From Erigeron canadensis (taxonomy: Eukaryota; Streptophyta; Magnoliopsida; Asterales; Asteraceae), in contig NC_057767.1 in the NCBI RefSeq assembly GCF_010389155.1, positions 27,167,723 to 27,231,722 on the forward strand: a stretch of DNA of 64,000 bases, written 5' to 3'. The translations under genes were made by a program, and so were the position numbers. The notes under the pieces were generated by a model. It made no database searches, was not told the origin of the DNA, and was given only the letters and a program-made list of their open reading frames with translations. Shown piece by piece: positions 35,023 to 45,387 of this stretch. Position 1 is the first letter of the stretch. The number at the start of each line of letters is the position of its first letter.

Positions 35023-35904
35023 TAGGGGATGAGAATATAAGGCTGTTAGGTACCTAAGCTTAGATGTCGGACACTCACATACTAATTTTTTAAACCATAA
35101 AAATCATGGGAGCCGAGATATTTATTCATTATACAATATATAATAAAATATTAGTATGTGAGGGGTTTTTAATTATTTTAGGACCACCCCTTATTTTAGG
35201 ACCAATTAGGACCACATCATAATCATCATCACCGACCACTACCACAACCACCATGATCATCTCCAACTCCGGCTCCGGCGACCACCGCCGTCGCCGGAAA
35301 ATCATGTTTCAGGTAACTAACACATGTGTAAGTTGTATATAACTTACACATGCGTAAGTTAACTTACGTACACATGTCTAAGTTAACCTAAAAATGATTT
35401 TCCGGTGGTCCCCGTCGCCGGAAAATCATGGTGGTGGTCGGAGATGATCATGATGGTGTGTAAGTTACAATTTACACATGTATTTATAAATTTAAATACA
35501 TTGTTATCTTTGCCTAAAAATTCGATCTAATTCTAAGTAAAAGTATTTTTCTTCATAAAGCATAACAAACATATTTTTTCTTTTAATACTATTAATTATT
35601 ACAAATATTTAAAAAGTAAGTAGCTATAATTTCTCAAAGATATAGCACGTCTTTATTTTTATTTAATATTATTTTATACTTGATATGACTTTTAAAATTT
35701 ATATATATGTTTATTTAATATTTTTTTTTGGGATATATATAAATAAGATAGATAAATAATGTCAAAAAAATATGGAAATGTCATGTAAAATTAAATCATA
35801 TGTGGCAATATTATAAAGTAGTTTAAGTTGAAGATGCTCTGTAATCATTCGGTTAACTACTCTTTTAATAATTATATAGATAGGTAGATAGATATAGATA
35901 TATA
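35023..35904. repeat. Foldback-rich intergenic segment
   Basis: CACCATGATCATCTCC at 35249-35264 is mirrored by GGAGATGATCATGATGGTG at 35440-35458, and GTCGCCGGAAAATCATG occurs on both sides, with several ACTTACACATG motifs in the loop. It is probably a decayed foldback element; no ends could be fixed. The rest is AT-rich with no gene. Confidence 0.5.
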
Positions 35905-36189
35905 CTCCTTTTACAAATTTGTTGTGTCAGAAAGGAGCAATACATTTCTAGTACTTTTCAACAATCTTATTTCCTAGTAATACACGACAAAACAAAGGAG
36001 TTTTTAAATAAAGTTAAGATGCAGTTGTTTGATTAGTCTATCTTTATTGTAAGTATCATCACCCATAAAACGTTTGTGGAAATCAAACAAAGAATATAAA
36101 ACAAAATGTTACAAACCCGGATAATAAGAACATTCTTTCTTTCAATCATAGGTGGCAAGGAACATTTGTACCTCATATATTAATAAATA
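35905..36189 (+). promoter_or_regulatory. Conserved WAK-like upstream region, copy 3, severed from its gene
   Basis: Homologous to the other WAK upstream regions (TTGTTGTGTCAGAAAGG, AAAGAATATAAAACAAAATG). A Helitron (36190-36655) now separates it from the last 61 bp before the WAK3 ATG. Confidence 0.6.
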
Positions 36190-36655
36190 CGAGAGTAAGT
36201 ATCTGCGCGTTGCGGCGGTGAGATGTTTGTGGGGGTGATCGTTAGGTCATAGAGTGTGATAGGTCATAGGAGTTGATATGTCATAGAGTATGATAGTCAA
36301 ATGTCTTAGTCGTACGGCCTCCGCCCTCGGATTTAAAAATTCGTCGAAAGTATATCGAATGACATCTCTAATGAAAGAACATGGAATTTTAAGAACACCC
36401 ATACAATTTTTATAATTTATCGATGTACGGTTTTGAGATAAAAGATTTTGAATGAATTTGAGGAATAAATGATTAATGGAGGAGAGACAAAAAAAATGAT
36501 TGGTTGAGATTTGAGGAGAAGGAAAGGGTATTATAGTTATTTTACATAAAAATAGAATTGATAAAAGAGACATTTTGGGAAAGTACTTAAAATCAATATT
36601 GAAAATTTAAGTTAAATGTTGAAAATCTAGAGAAATCTGCTTTATAAAGTACAGA
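36190..36655 (-). mobile_element. Short non-autonomous Helitron-like element, family 1 copy 3
   Basis: Minus-strand reading: 5' TCTGTACTTTATAAAGC at 36655, preceded by A; 3' end ...GCCGCAACGCGCAG...ACTCTCG at 36190, followed by T. Aligned with 5731-6140 and 21559-21850 over most of its length. It sits 61 bp upstream of the WAK3 ATG within otherwise conserved WAK upstream sequence. Confidence 0.6.
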
Positions 36656-36716
36656 TATAGAAATATCAAATGCTTGTAATTGTACTCAAACAATTACCTT
36701 GACATAAAAAAAATCC

Positions 36717-39105
36717 ATGAAATTTTCTCAACAAATTTTTTTACTAAATTCTCTTTTGTTCAGTTTCATAAATGTTACATATTCAAAGCCTAGGTGTCTT
36801 ACAGTTAGCAAATGTGGAAATGTTACGATACCGTATCCGTTTTCAACTGTAGATGACTGCTACCTTGACGAGTCTTACTACATACAATGTGACAGTGTAA
36901 CACAAATTCCTCGCTTGAACATATCTAAGTACACCGTGCATCAAAACGGCCGGCAGTTGATTAGTAGTGGTAATCTAGAAGTTCTGGAGATAAATCTAGA
37001 TGGCCATCTAACAGTGGCTCTACCGGCTTCATATAGTTGCCCGACGAGCATGGAGGCGTAGTTTCTAAGGAGTATTCAGAGGTATCAGTTAAGACATTTA
37101 GGTTCCCCTTCTCAAGCACGCAAAACAATTTCATAGGAGTCGGTTGCAGCGTTGATGCTTTTTTATGGGTTGGAGATTCCCTTGTGGAGGTAGCCTGTGG
37201 GGCGGCATGTCACCACTACAATGATATTAAAAATGGATCATGCGAAAGCTCTGGGTGTTGTACAAAATCCTTTCCTCAAGGCACAACATCAGCTATGTAT
37301 GTAGTTAATGATTTCCAAGTTTCCAATTATAGTAAATGTGGTCAGGGATTTATGGTGGACAATACAAAGTATAACTTCAACGTTGGTGATCTTATGACTA
37401 TGAGCAACGACATATCTTTCCCAGTGGTTCTTGAATGGTTTGTTGGCAATAGTTTTTGTAACAACGCAAAAATGGACAATGAAACCAACATGTGCAAAGG
37501 GAAAAGCGTATGCCAAGATGCAGAAAGGAAACCCGGTCATCCTGCGTATCGCTGCACATGTTCTGATGCATATGGTGGAAACCCGTATGTTAACGATGGA
37601 TGTCAAGGTTCTTTTGACACTTATTTCCATGCATAGCTATATATGTGTGTGTGTGTTAATAGTAAAATGTATTAAAATGTGAGATATGTTATCATCATCA
37701 TGATTGTTTCACCTCATTTTCTTTATCAGATGTAAATGAGTGTGAATCCCCAGAACTCAATAAGTGCGCGTGAGGATATAATTGTAAGAACACAGAAGGG
37801 AGTTATGATTGTGTTTGCCCAAAGGGACTCCATGGTGATGCAAAAAGTGGTGAAGCGTGTACGAATGGTAAATCTTTCACCGAAGGTAATGACAGAACAC
37901 AAATTAAGAAATGAGAGTAAAAAGACATTACTCAGTCTAGACCACTGTGGGGGGTATATGGAGGTAATTCAATTATTTTGGCAAACATAGGACTCATAGA
38001 TTTTAGCCTTTTAGGTATTGCAGGTAAAGCTATGGCAGCGATTTTTGGCGTTGCAGGAGCAACTATAGTTATCACTTTGACATATTGTGGAATAAAGAAA
38101 TGGAAAATAATCAAGGATAGAGAGTACTTTTTCAAACAAAATGGTGGAATTATGCTACAAAAATTGTTATTTGCAAGGAAAGATCGTGTTAACCGTTATG
38201 CGCTAATATTTAACAATGAAGAGTTGAAAAAAGCTACCGACAACTTCAGTAAGACCAACATTATAGGCCAGGGAGGTTATGGTGTTGTCTACAAAGGAAT
38301 CTTAGCGAACAAGACGAGCGTAGTCATCAAGAAGTCTAAAGTTATTGACCAAAGTCAAATAAATCAGTTCGTGAATGAGGTGATCATTTTATCAAATATC
38401 AATCATCCAAACATCGTAAAACTCATTGGTTGTTGCTTAGAGACACACGTTCCGTTGCTTGTTTATGAATACATAATCAATAACACCTTATGCCACCACA
38501 TACACAAGGAAGCGATGATGTCCTTGGAAACACGGTTAAAGATAGCTACAGAAACTGCAAAAGCTCTTTCTTATATGCACACGACCACACAAATAATCCA
38601 TAGAGATGTCAAGCCCTCAAACATACTACTAAATGATGAATTCTCTGCCAAAGTTTTGGATTTTGGAATTTCAAGATTTGTCCCTCCTGGTCAAAGCCAT
38701 CTATCAACATATGTAGAAGGAACTATAGGCTATGTGGATCCTGAGTACTTTTGTACGGGCAAACTGAATGAGAAGAGTGATGTTTATAGTTTTGGAGTTG
38801 TTCTTGTAGAGCTACTTACTGGAAAAAAAATTCATTCCTTAGAGATTTCATTAAATATATTTAGGGGAGCTGCGGCATATCTTACTTCGTTGTTGGAACG
38901 AAACGCATTGTTTAAAGTTCTTGATAAACAGCTTAAGAGTGAGGTGTATGCTGAGGTGGTGAAAGGTATTGCTAAAATAGCAATTAACTGCCTTGATCTT
39001 GAAGGGAATAACAGACCTACAATAAAAAAAGTACTAACAGAGTTGGAACACCTAAGATGTGTGTTGTCATCGATTAACGCCAAAGGCCATATATCCTGCA
39101 GTTGA
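36717..39105 (+). pseudogene. WAK3: WAK-like receptor kinase, broken ectodomain, intact kinase exon
   Basis: Exon 1 36717-37607, exon 2 37730-37885, exon 3 38024-39105. With one lost base restored in the count, the three exons sum to 710 codons, the family length here. The signal peptide MKFSQQIFLLNSLLFSF is followed by the GUB_WAK domain. A 1-nt deletion at TTGCCCGACGAGC (about 37041) shifts the frame and gives a stop at 37060. In exon 2 the EGF_CA module has CGTGAGG where paralogs have CCGCGAGG, an in-frame TGA in place of Arg at 37770-37772 (C-to-T at a CpG). Exon 3 is fully open: membrane span AIFGVAGATIVITLTYC, GQGGYG, VVIKK, HRDVKPSN, DFG, GYVDPEY, ending GHISCS. A kinase-only product is conceivable but no promoter for it is visible. 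Confidence 0.85.
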
Positions 39106-40376
39106 AGTTGTTCAAGTTAGCATATATACCGCATTCAATTGTGTTTTTTAATTGGTAAATCTATTATACTCCTATACTACCCCAAATAATACTAAAATCA
39201 TACATGATAAAGATTCAACTATATGCTTTTCCCCAAAGTTCATTCTATTACCACTAGTTTCATTTCCTAATGACACTCCTCAAAAAGGGCTGGTTGGCCG
39301 TTTAAAAAAACCTCTAGATATTTGAACATATGATAATTATTAACCATTGATACCCTCCGTATAGTAGCATTGGGCCTCTATCGGGCACCACACATACAGA
39401 CGTGTCGTATATGATCCGTATTTAACAAAACAAGGCCTATGGGAGGTGTTTCAGATGGCACTAAATACGGTCAAACCATGGTAGAATATCAAAACGCCGC
39501 GTATTGACCGATTTGTGTCGTATGATGGCAGTGCCGACTTAATTTTTTTTGGGCATAGTTTTAAAGTCTACCATAAAACCCATTCATTTATCTAGACTTG
39601 AGACCGACAAAAATGAACAAAATAATTTTATAAATGACTAAGTTATTTTTTTTTTATCTACTTTTTGTAAGTGGAAAAATAAGTTTAAAATATTTATATA
39701 AAATATATTTTTCTAGCTTTTTTAGAAGTATATATATTTCTAATTCTTAATCCAGAATGTAAACATAAATCCAAAACTAAAGATATCTAAACCCAAAAAT
39801 AGAAAAAAGTGGAAGTTATTAACATGCCTAACCCGTTATTATTATTAAGTTATTAGATGCTTAATTGGATTATGATATTACAACGAACAAAATTTATCCA
39901 AACTTTCAATGATAAAAATAAACATAAAAACTTATGAATGACTTAGTTGTTTATCCTTATTTATTTTAATCTACTTTTTATAAGTGAATTTTTAATTTCA
40001 AAATATTTTATATAAAGTTTACTTTCTTGAAACGAACTTTTAAAACATAAACATAGCCTATACTAAAAATATGCAAGCATAAAAATTAAAAAAAATTAAA
40101 GGCTACCTTAAACAACCGCTATACTGGTTATTTTTATGAAAAATGATTGATATGCTTAAATAATAGGCTTAAAGATATACCTAAAAATCTAGTGATAACA
40201 TATGACATGATTAAAGGTGGAGATTAAGAAAAGAATGAGTGACATCTATATTTTTTTTTATTAAATGTGTTAAACATAATTTTAAACGTTCTACATTTTA
40301 AAAATAAAAAAAATCCTTCTCCTTTATTCACTAATTTAAACTTCCATATCATATATATATATATATATATATAATA
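39106..40376. other. WAK3 3' flank and spacer shared with block A
   Basis: 39285-39560 is the conserved WAK 3' flank. 39580-39890 aligns with 20170-20700 of block A apart from the MITE at 20361. No gene. Confidence 0.65.
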
Positions 40377-40560
40377 CTAGTGCTTAGACCCCATGCGATG
40401 CACGGACAACCCTAAATAATTTTTCTTAAACTTTATTTTTCCAATGCCTCCTCCATCACCGTCACCACCACCGCCATCACCATCCCCACCACCGCGTATA
40501 TGATTACCGTTTGTTATTACTGACCTCTACGATGGGTGTTTGGTGTCTGATAACACATAG
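40377..40560 (-). mobile_element. Helitron-like 3' terminus
   Basis: On the minus strand: hairpin CCGTGCATCGCATGG, then GGTCTAAGCACTAG followed by T, the canonical hairpin-CTAG|T Helitron end. The interior includes CACCACCGCCATCACC-type repeats like those in 12748-13055. The 5' end was not located, so the right boundary is approximate. Confidence 0.45.
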
Positions 40561-41031
40561 AGGTTGCTGTTTAAAAAAAAAAAACATAGAGGCATTTAAC
40601 AAAAATATATATACAGATGTATATAGAGATTATCTTTCAACTGTATTAAGAATGTTAAAGTAACTACAGTTAATCACTCCCCGCTTAATCCTCCGTCGAC
40701 AGCGTGACCACTGTTCTCAGACGACCAGGTAATTATTACTGTATTATTATCATAATTAAAATTACTTTTAATTACACTTTTTACTTATAATAATAAGCTA
40801 TGTAAAGCCATATACATTCTCCAATAGATATAGATATTACTACGAGTATATAACATGTCATTCGCATATTAACAAACAGTTGGTGTGCATTTTGGCAAAC
40901 CAACACGAGTCGACCATTTAACAAGCTAAAGATTGATGTTTAGTTATAATAAGTTATTCAAGCTCGAAACGAATAAATAGTGATTGATGTTTAGTTGTTT
41001 AGTATTATAATTATATATGGGCGAGGTTCGA

Positions 41032-41151
41032 GAGAAAAGTGTGCTTATGGAAGGATTTTCGTGCCAGATGAACCTTTTTTACATGGTGTGTAAAAAGGTG
41101 CATCGGCATGAAAATCTTTTCGTAAATGTGTTCCATGTGGACACTTTTCTC
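41032..41151. repeat. Foldback element upstream of the PPR gene
   Basis: GAGAAAAGTGT (41032-41042) and its inverse ACACTTTTCTC (41141-41151) enclose imperfect arms (GGATTTTCGTGCC against GGCATGAAAATC, AACCTTTTTTAC against GTAAAAAGGT). No target duplication seen. It lies about 250 bp upstream of the PPR start. Confidence 0.55.
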
Positions 41152-41406
41152 ATCGGCACGGAAATGTTCATAAAAAGCAGAAAGGTTTGATGTATGGTTT
41201 GCTTTTTGTTGAATGGTTAGTAACTAAATGCTCTCTCTATATATTTTCATATGTTGGTTGTGCTATACGTTTTTAAGTAACAAGTCGGTAATGAATGAAA
41301 ATGATAATAAGTAGATGTTAATCCGTAGGTTTTTTAGATTTAAAGACAAACAAAAGCACTGGAAGAAGAGGAGAGAGTTGCTTGTTTGATTCGAAAATGT
41401 CCCAAT

Positions 41407-43567
41407 ATGAGAGTTCTCCATCAAATCCATTCATATATCCTTACTCGAGATTTACCTATCTCGACTCTAAGCTTTTGTCTCTCGAAAGTTATATCCTTTT
41501 GTGCTCTTTCCCCACTCGGCAACATCCTATACGCTGAAAAACTGCTATATCAAACCCCAAGCCCCAACATTTTCTCGTGGAATTCCGTCATTAAAGGTTT
41601 CTCCCAATCCCAAATCTTATCTCCAACACAACCCTTTTCCATTTTCAAAACTTTAATCCGTAAAGGCCACCCAAACCCCAATACTTTCACTTTTGCCTTC
41701 GTTTTAAAAGCCTGCGCTACATTGCCTGCTTTTCTAGAAGGCCAGCAGGTTCATTCTTGTGTCATTCGATCTGGGTTTTGTTCAAGTTCGTTCTTGCAGT
41801 CGTCTTTGGTTAATTTCTATGCGAAATGTGAGAAGATTGAATTTGCACGGAGAGTGTTTGATGACATGCAGGAGAGGAATATGGTTGTTTGGAGTACAAT
41901 GATTGGTGGATATACGAAAGTTGATATGTTTAATGAGGCATTGGATTTGTTTGGGGATATGCAGAAGGCGGGTGTTGTTGCTGATGAAGTGACAATGGCT
42001 AGTGTGGTCTCTGCTTGTGGTGGGTTGGGCGCGCTTGATGTTGGTAGGTGGGTACATATGTATATTAAGAAGCGAAAGATTGTGATGGATACTAAGCTCA
42101 GTACTTCACTTATTAATATGTATGCAAAATGTGGGAGTATAGAAAAAGCTAAAGAAGTTTTTGGTGAAATGTCTGCTAAAGATTCAAGAGCTTGGAGTTC
42201 AATGATTGTGGGGTTTGCGATTCATGGGCATGCTGATGATGCTGTGAGTGTATTTGCTGATATGGAAAAATCCAAGGTATCATATAGACCAAAAATTATT
42301 GTTTTATCCTTTAGCTGCATTTTTTGCGGTACTTATCAGAGGGGCAAGATGGGTGGGTAAGATGGGATGGATAAAGGGTCCAAACAGGTTAGTTGAAATG
42401 GGCCTGATTTGACATCTTTCATTCCTTTGTTTGAATAGTTAATCATTATATATGATAAGAAAAACCATGTTATTATACTAATATTGCATTTCTGGAAATA
42501 GAATGCTTTAGTTTTTTGTATCTGGAAATTCTGGATGACTTATAATTACTTTGACTGACCTCTGTTTCTGGGCGCCCCATTTAGCTCATTTCCCAGCTAC
42601 CAAATTATTATTATTTGACCTGTCATGGATAAACCGATAAACTAGAACGAAATTGACTAATTAATCAGTAACTGGATTGAATTTCTCTCGTATAGTTGTT
42701 ATTGCTGGTGTATGAAGTCCATTTTTTTTTTCTTTCTAGGTGAAACCAAATCATGTAGCATTTCTTGGTGTGTTACTAGCATGTGCGCATGCTCAGCTAG
42801 TCTCGGAGGGGCGAAGACATTGGGATATCTTGCTCAAGTCTGGAATTCAACCATCAATGGAGCATTACAGTTGCATGGTTGATTTATTTTTCCGTGCCAA
42901 CTTATTTGATGAAGCTTGCACATTCATCAAAAACATGCCCGTTGACCCTGACCCTGCAATCTGGAGGACTTTTCTTGTTGCATGCAAAAAAAGCAAGAAC
43001 ATGGAGAAAGGAGAATTAGCTGGTCAAAGACTACTCGAATTAGAACCATCTAACCCAGAAAACTATGTTTTGTTGTCGAGCTTTTATGCAACTTGTTCAG
43101 AATGGTCTAAAATGGGTCATATCAAGAAACAAATGAGAGACAAGGGGTTAAAAACTGTACCAGGGTGTAGCTCCATAGAAATTGATGGGGTTATACACGA
43201 GTTTGTGTTAGGGGACTGGTCTCACCCCGAGTTAAATGAGATAAGGGAAGTACTGAGCAATATTGTAAAACGTGTGAACTCTATGGGCCATATACCAAAT
43301 GTCTCGGAAGTTCTACATGATATAAGCCATGAATTGAAGGAAGAAGCTCTTTGTGAGCATAGTGAAAGATTAGCCATTGCTTATGGAATTTTGAAGACTA
43401 AAGCGCCCGTCGTTATTAGAGTAGTGAAAAACCTTAGAGTTTGTGGGGATTGCCATGATGTGACGAAAATTATCAGCAGGTTATATGAGCGAGAGATTGT
43501 TGTTAGGGATAGAGTTCGGTTTCATAGATTTGTTGGTGGTACTTGTTCTTGCAAAGACAATTGGTGA
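41407..43567 (+). CDS. Pentatricopeptide repeat protein, PLS class with E and DYW domains
   Basis: Exon 1 41407-42276 (290 codons) and exon 2 42740-43567, joined across a 463-nt intron (AAG|GTATCA...TTTCTAG|GTG), give 565 aa. PLS-class PPR repeats run over about residues 45-350 (NIFSWNSVIKGF, NMVVWSTMIGGYTK, SLINMYAKCGSIEKAKEVF). The E domain follows (LLELEPSNPENYVLLSSFYA, PGCSSIEIDGVIHEF). The C-terminal DYW deaminase-like domain has HSERLAIAYG and CGDCH zinc-binding motifs and ends CSCKDNW rather than DYW. This family acts in mitochondria or plastids, mostly in C-to-U RNA editing. The first in-frame ATG is 41407; the upstream frame has no ATG before a stop at 41341, so no clear targeting peptide is seen and the N-terminus may be incomplete. 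It is the only intact member of the duplicated [WAK-PPR-WAK] blocks. Confidence 0.88.
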
Positions 43568-44391
43568 ACTAATTATATCTTTTTGTACCTTATTTTCGAA
43601 ACCTTAACTAGTTAACTTTTCAAATGCTTTTTTAGCCCTCGGAAATTATTTATTTTTATACTTAATCTCTTAAATGTATATATCTGTATAGGGATGAGTT
43701 AGATTTTCAAAAAAACCAAAAGAAGAATTCTTATACATACATTTTTCTCTCTTTCCTTCCGTTTCACTCACCATGTGCAAGTGTATGTTATATAGAGGGG
43801 AGGTATGTGGGAATGGCCATGGCCCAACCCCCAACACCCCATATTCATATCGTATGTGTATTAGAAAACTAACAATCCATTCAAAATGAACTATTGTATA
43901 CCGATTGAAGTGTGTTCTTTTGGATTAGTATAATCAGAATAATTGTAAAGAAACAAGGGACAGTTGTTTTAATTCGGAGTAGTCAATTGTTTTTCATTTT
44001 TCAATTCCTTTGCGGATGTAATTCTGCTGTAAACCAATTAAAAATCCACAAAAAACTTCAATCTGTTCAAAGAATTGGTCACACATTACTCCTCTCTTAT
44101 ATCAACTGCAGTCCACTGTCATCGTTAATATGCAATTACATTTTTTTTCTTATATAAATATTTGTTAATTTTTGTATTTAATATAAATTTTCTAAGATTA
44201 ATAGCTATTAGAAAGATCATCACATATAGTATGCTAGTTAAACTTTGGAAAAAACCTACTATACTTTTCCCTCTGAAGTGATGGTAGTGGTGGTTAATTT
44301 TAGCCTCCTATCTTCTTTCAACCTTGTCAAGCTTGTGCCTGAGAGACTCCCGATCATCATTAATTTTGGTCGCTCCCAACTGGCTCCATAG
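43568..44391. other. PPR 3' flank and spacer, block B
   Basis: Aligns with 24013-25023 of block A minus the PIF-type MITE. Short ORFs only, none recognisable. Confidence 0.6.
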
Positions 44392-44577
44392 TTTTTTTTC
44401 TTTTTTAATGACATTTTAATCTAAATCTACTCCTAAATTACACTGGAATGGAACCAAGACTCTTGAAAAATCCCCTATTAATCCACTCTCACAATGTAGT
44501 AAGTGGGATTCGAACCAAAATAGATCATCCTAAGATCAAAGACCTTACCAATGGGCAATGGATCAACAAACCCATTA
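44392..44577 (-). mobile_element. tRNA-derived SINE, block B copy
   Basis: Same element and position as 25024-25200. Minus strand has TTGGTAAGGTCTTTGATC, box B GTTCGAATC (perfect consensus) and an A-rich tail (complement of the T-run at about 44392-44407). Confidence 0.65.
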
Positions 44578-44637
44578 TCCAAATATGTTATTTCCTACGT
44601 ATATAGATATAGTCATATAGATATAGAAGATAAGTAC

Positions 44638-44897
44638 TCTTTCGACAAATATGTTGTGCCGGAAAGAGCATTACTACACATTTCTTGGACTTTTCAAGCA
44701 TCTTTTTTTCTATGTTTAAATGGTGAATTAAACAAAGGAGTTCTTAAACAAAGTTGATATGCAGTTGTTTTAGTTAGTATATTTTTGTCAGTGATTGTCA
44801 CCTAGCTATAAGACGGTTGTGGAAACAAAACCAAGAATGTAAAACAAAATGATTAAAACGGGAACTTAGAAAAAGGAAGAAAGAAAAAGGGAAAAAA
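44638..44897 (+). promoter_or_regulatory. Conserved WAK-like upstream region, copy 4
   Basis: Very close to 25263-25560 (GACAAATATGTTGTGCCGG, GGAGTTCTTAAACAAAGTTG). The remaining upstream sequence resumes at 45228 after a foldback MITE and contains a TATA-like CATCATATATACTATC about 80 bp before the ATG. Confidence 0.6.
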
Positions 44898-45227
44898 CTA
44901 TGTGTGTGTAACTTGTATTCAGCTACTATTGTATGAAAGATTCTTTGTTTTGGTTCATTGTATATAAGTAACCTGCTAAACTGAACGAATCGTGTAAATA
45001 ATATGATAAATGTTTATGTGGTGGTCTCTCATTGGGCCACGTATCAGATGTTTGATGGTGCCATGTTAGTATCCGGCCGATTTTTTACACAATTCGTTCA
45101 GTTTTGAGACAAACTTACATACAATGAATCAAAACAAAGCTTCTTTCTTACAATAGTAGCCGAAAAGAATCAATACAAAGCTTCTTTCTTACAATAGTAG
45201 CTGAAAACAAGTTACATAAACACATGG
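44898..45227. mobile_element. Foldback MITE with a duplicated arm segment
   Basis: Left arm CTATGTGTGTGTAACTTGT... and right arm (inverted) CCATGTGTTTATGTAACTTGT match over about 95 bp through CTGAACGAAT. The right arm contains a segment of about 43 bp (AATC/AAAC-containing, ending CTTACAATAGTAGC) twice in tandem. Block A lacks the element. Target duplication not resolved. Confidence 0.7.
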
Positions 45228-45387
45228 ATTCTTTTTCCAAAGAAAAACGTTGTTTCTTTCAAACATACGTGACGAGGAGTCATGTACGCATAGACATTTG
45301 TACCTCATCATATATACTATCAATGAATATATACCATTTTCTTGTGATTCAACTCCAAAATTTACTTTGCCACACGAAGCAAAATCC

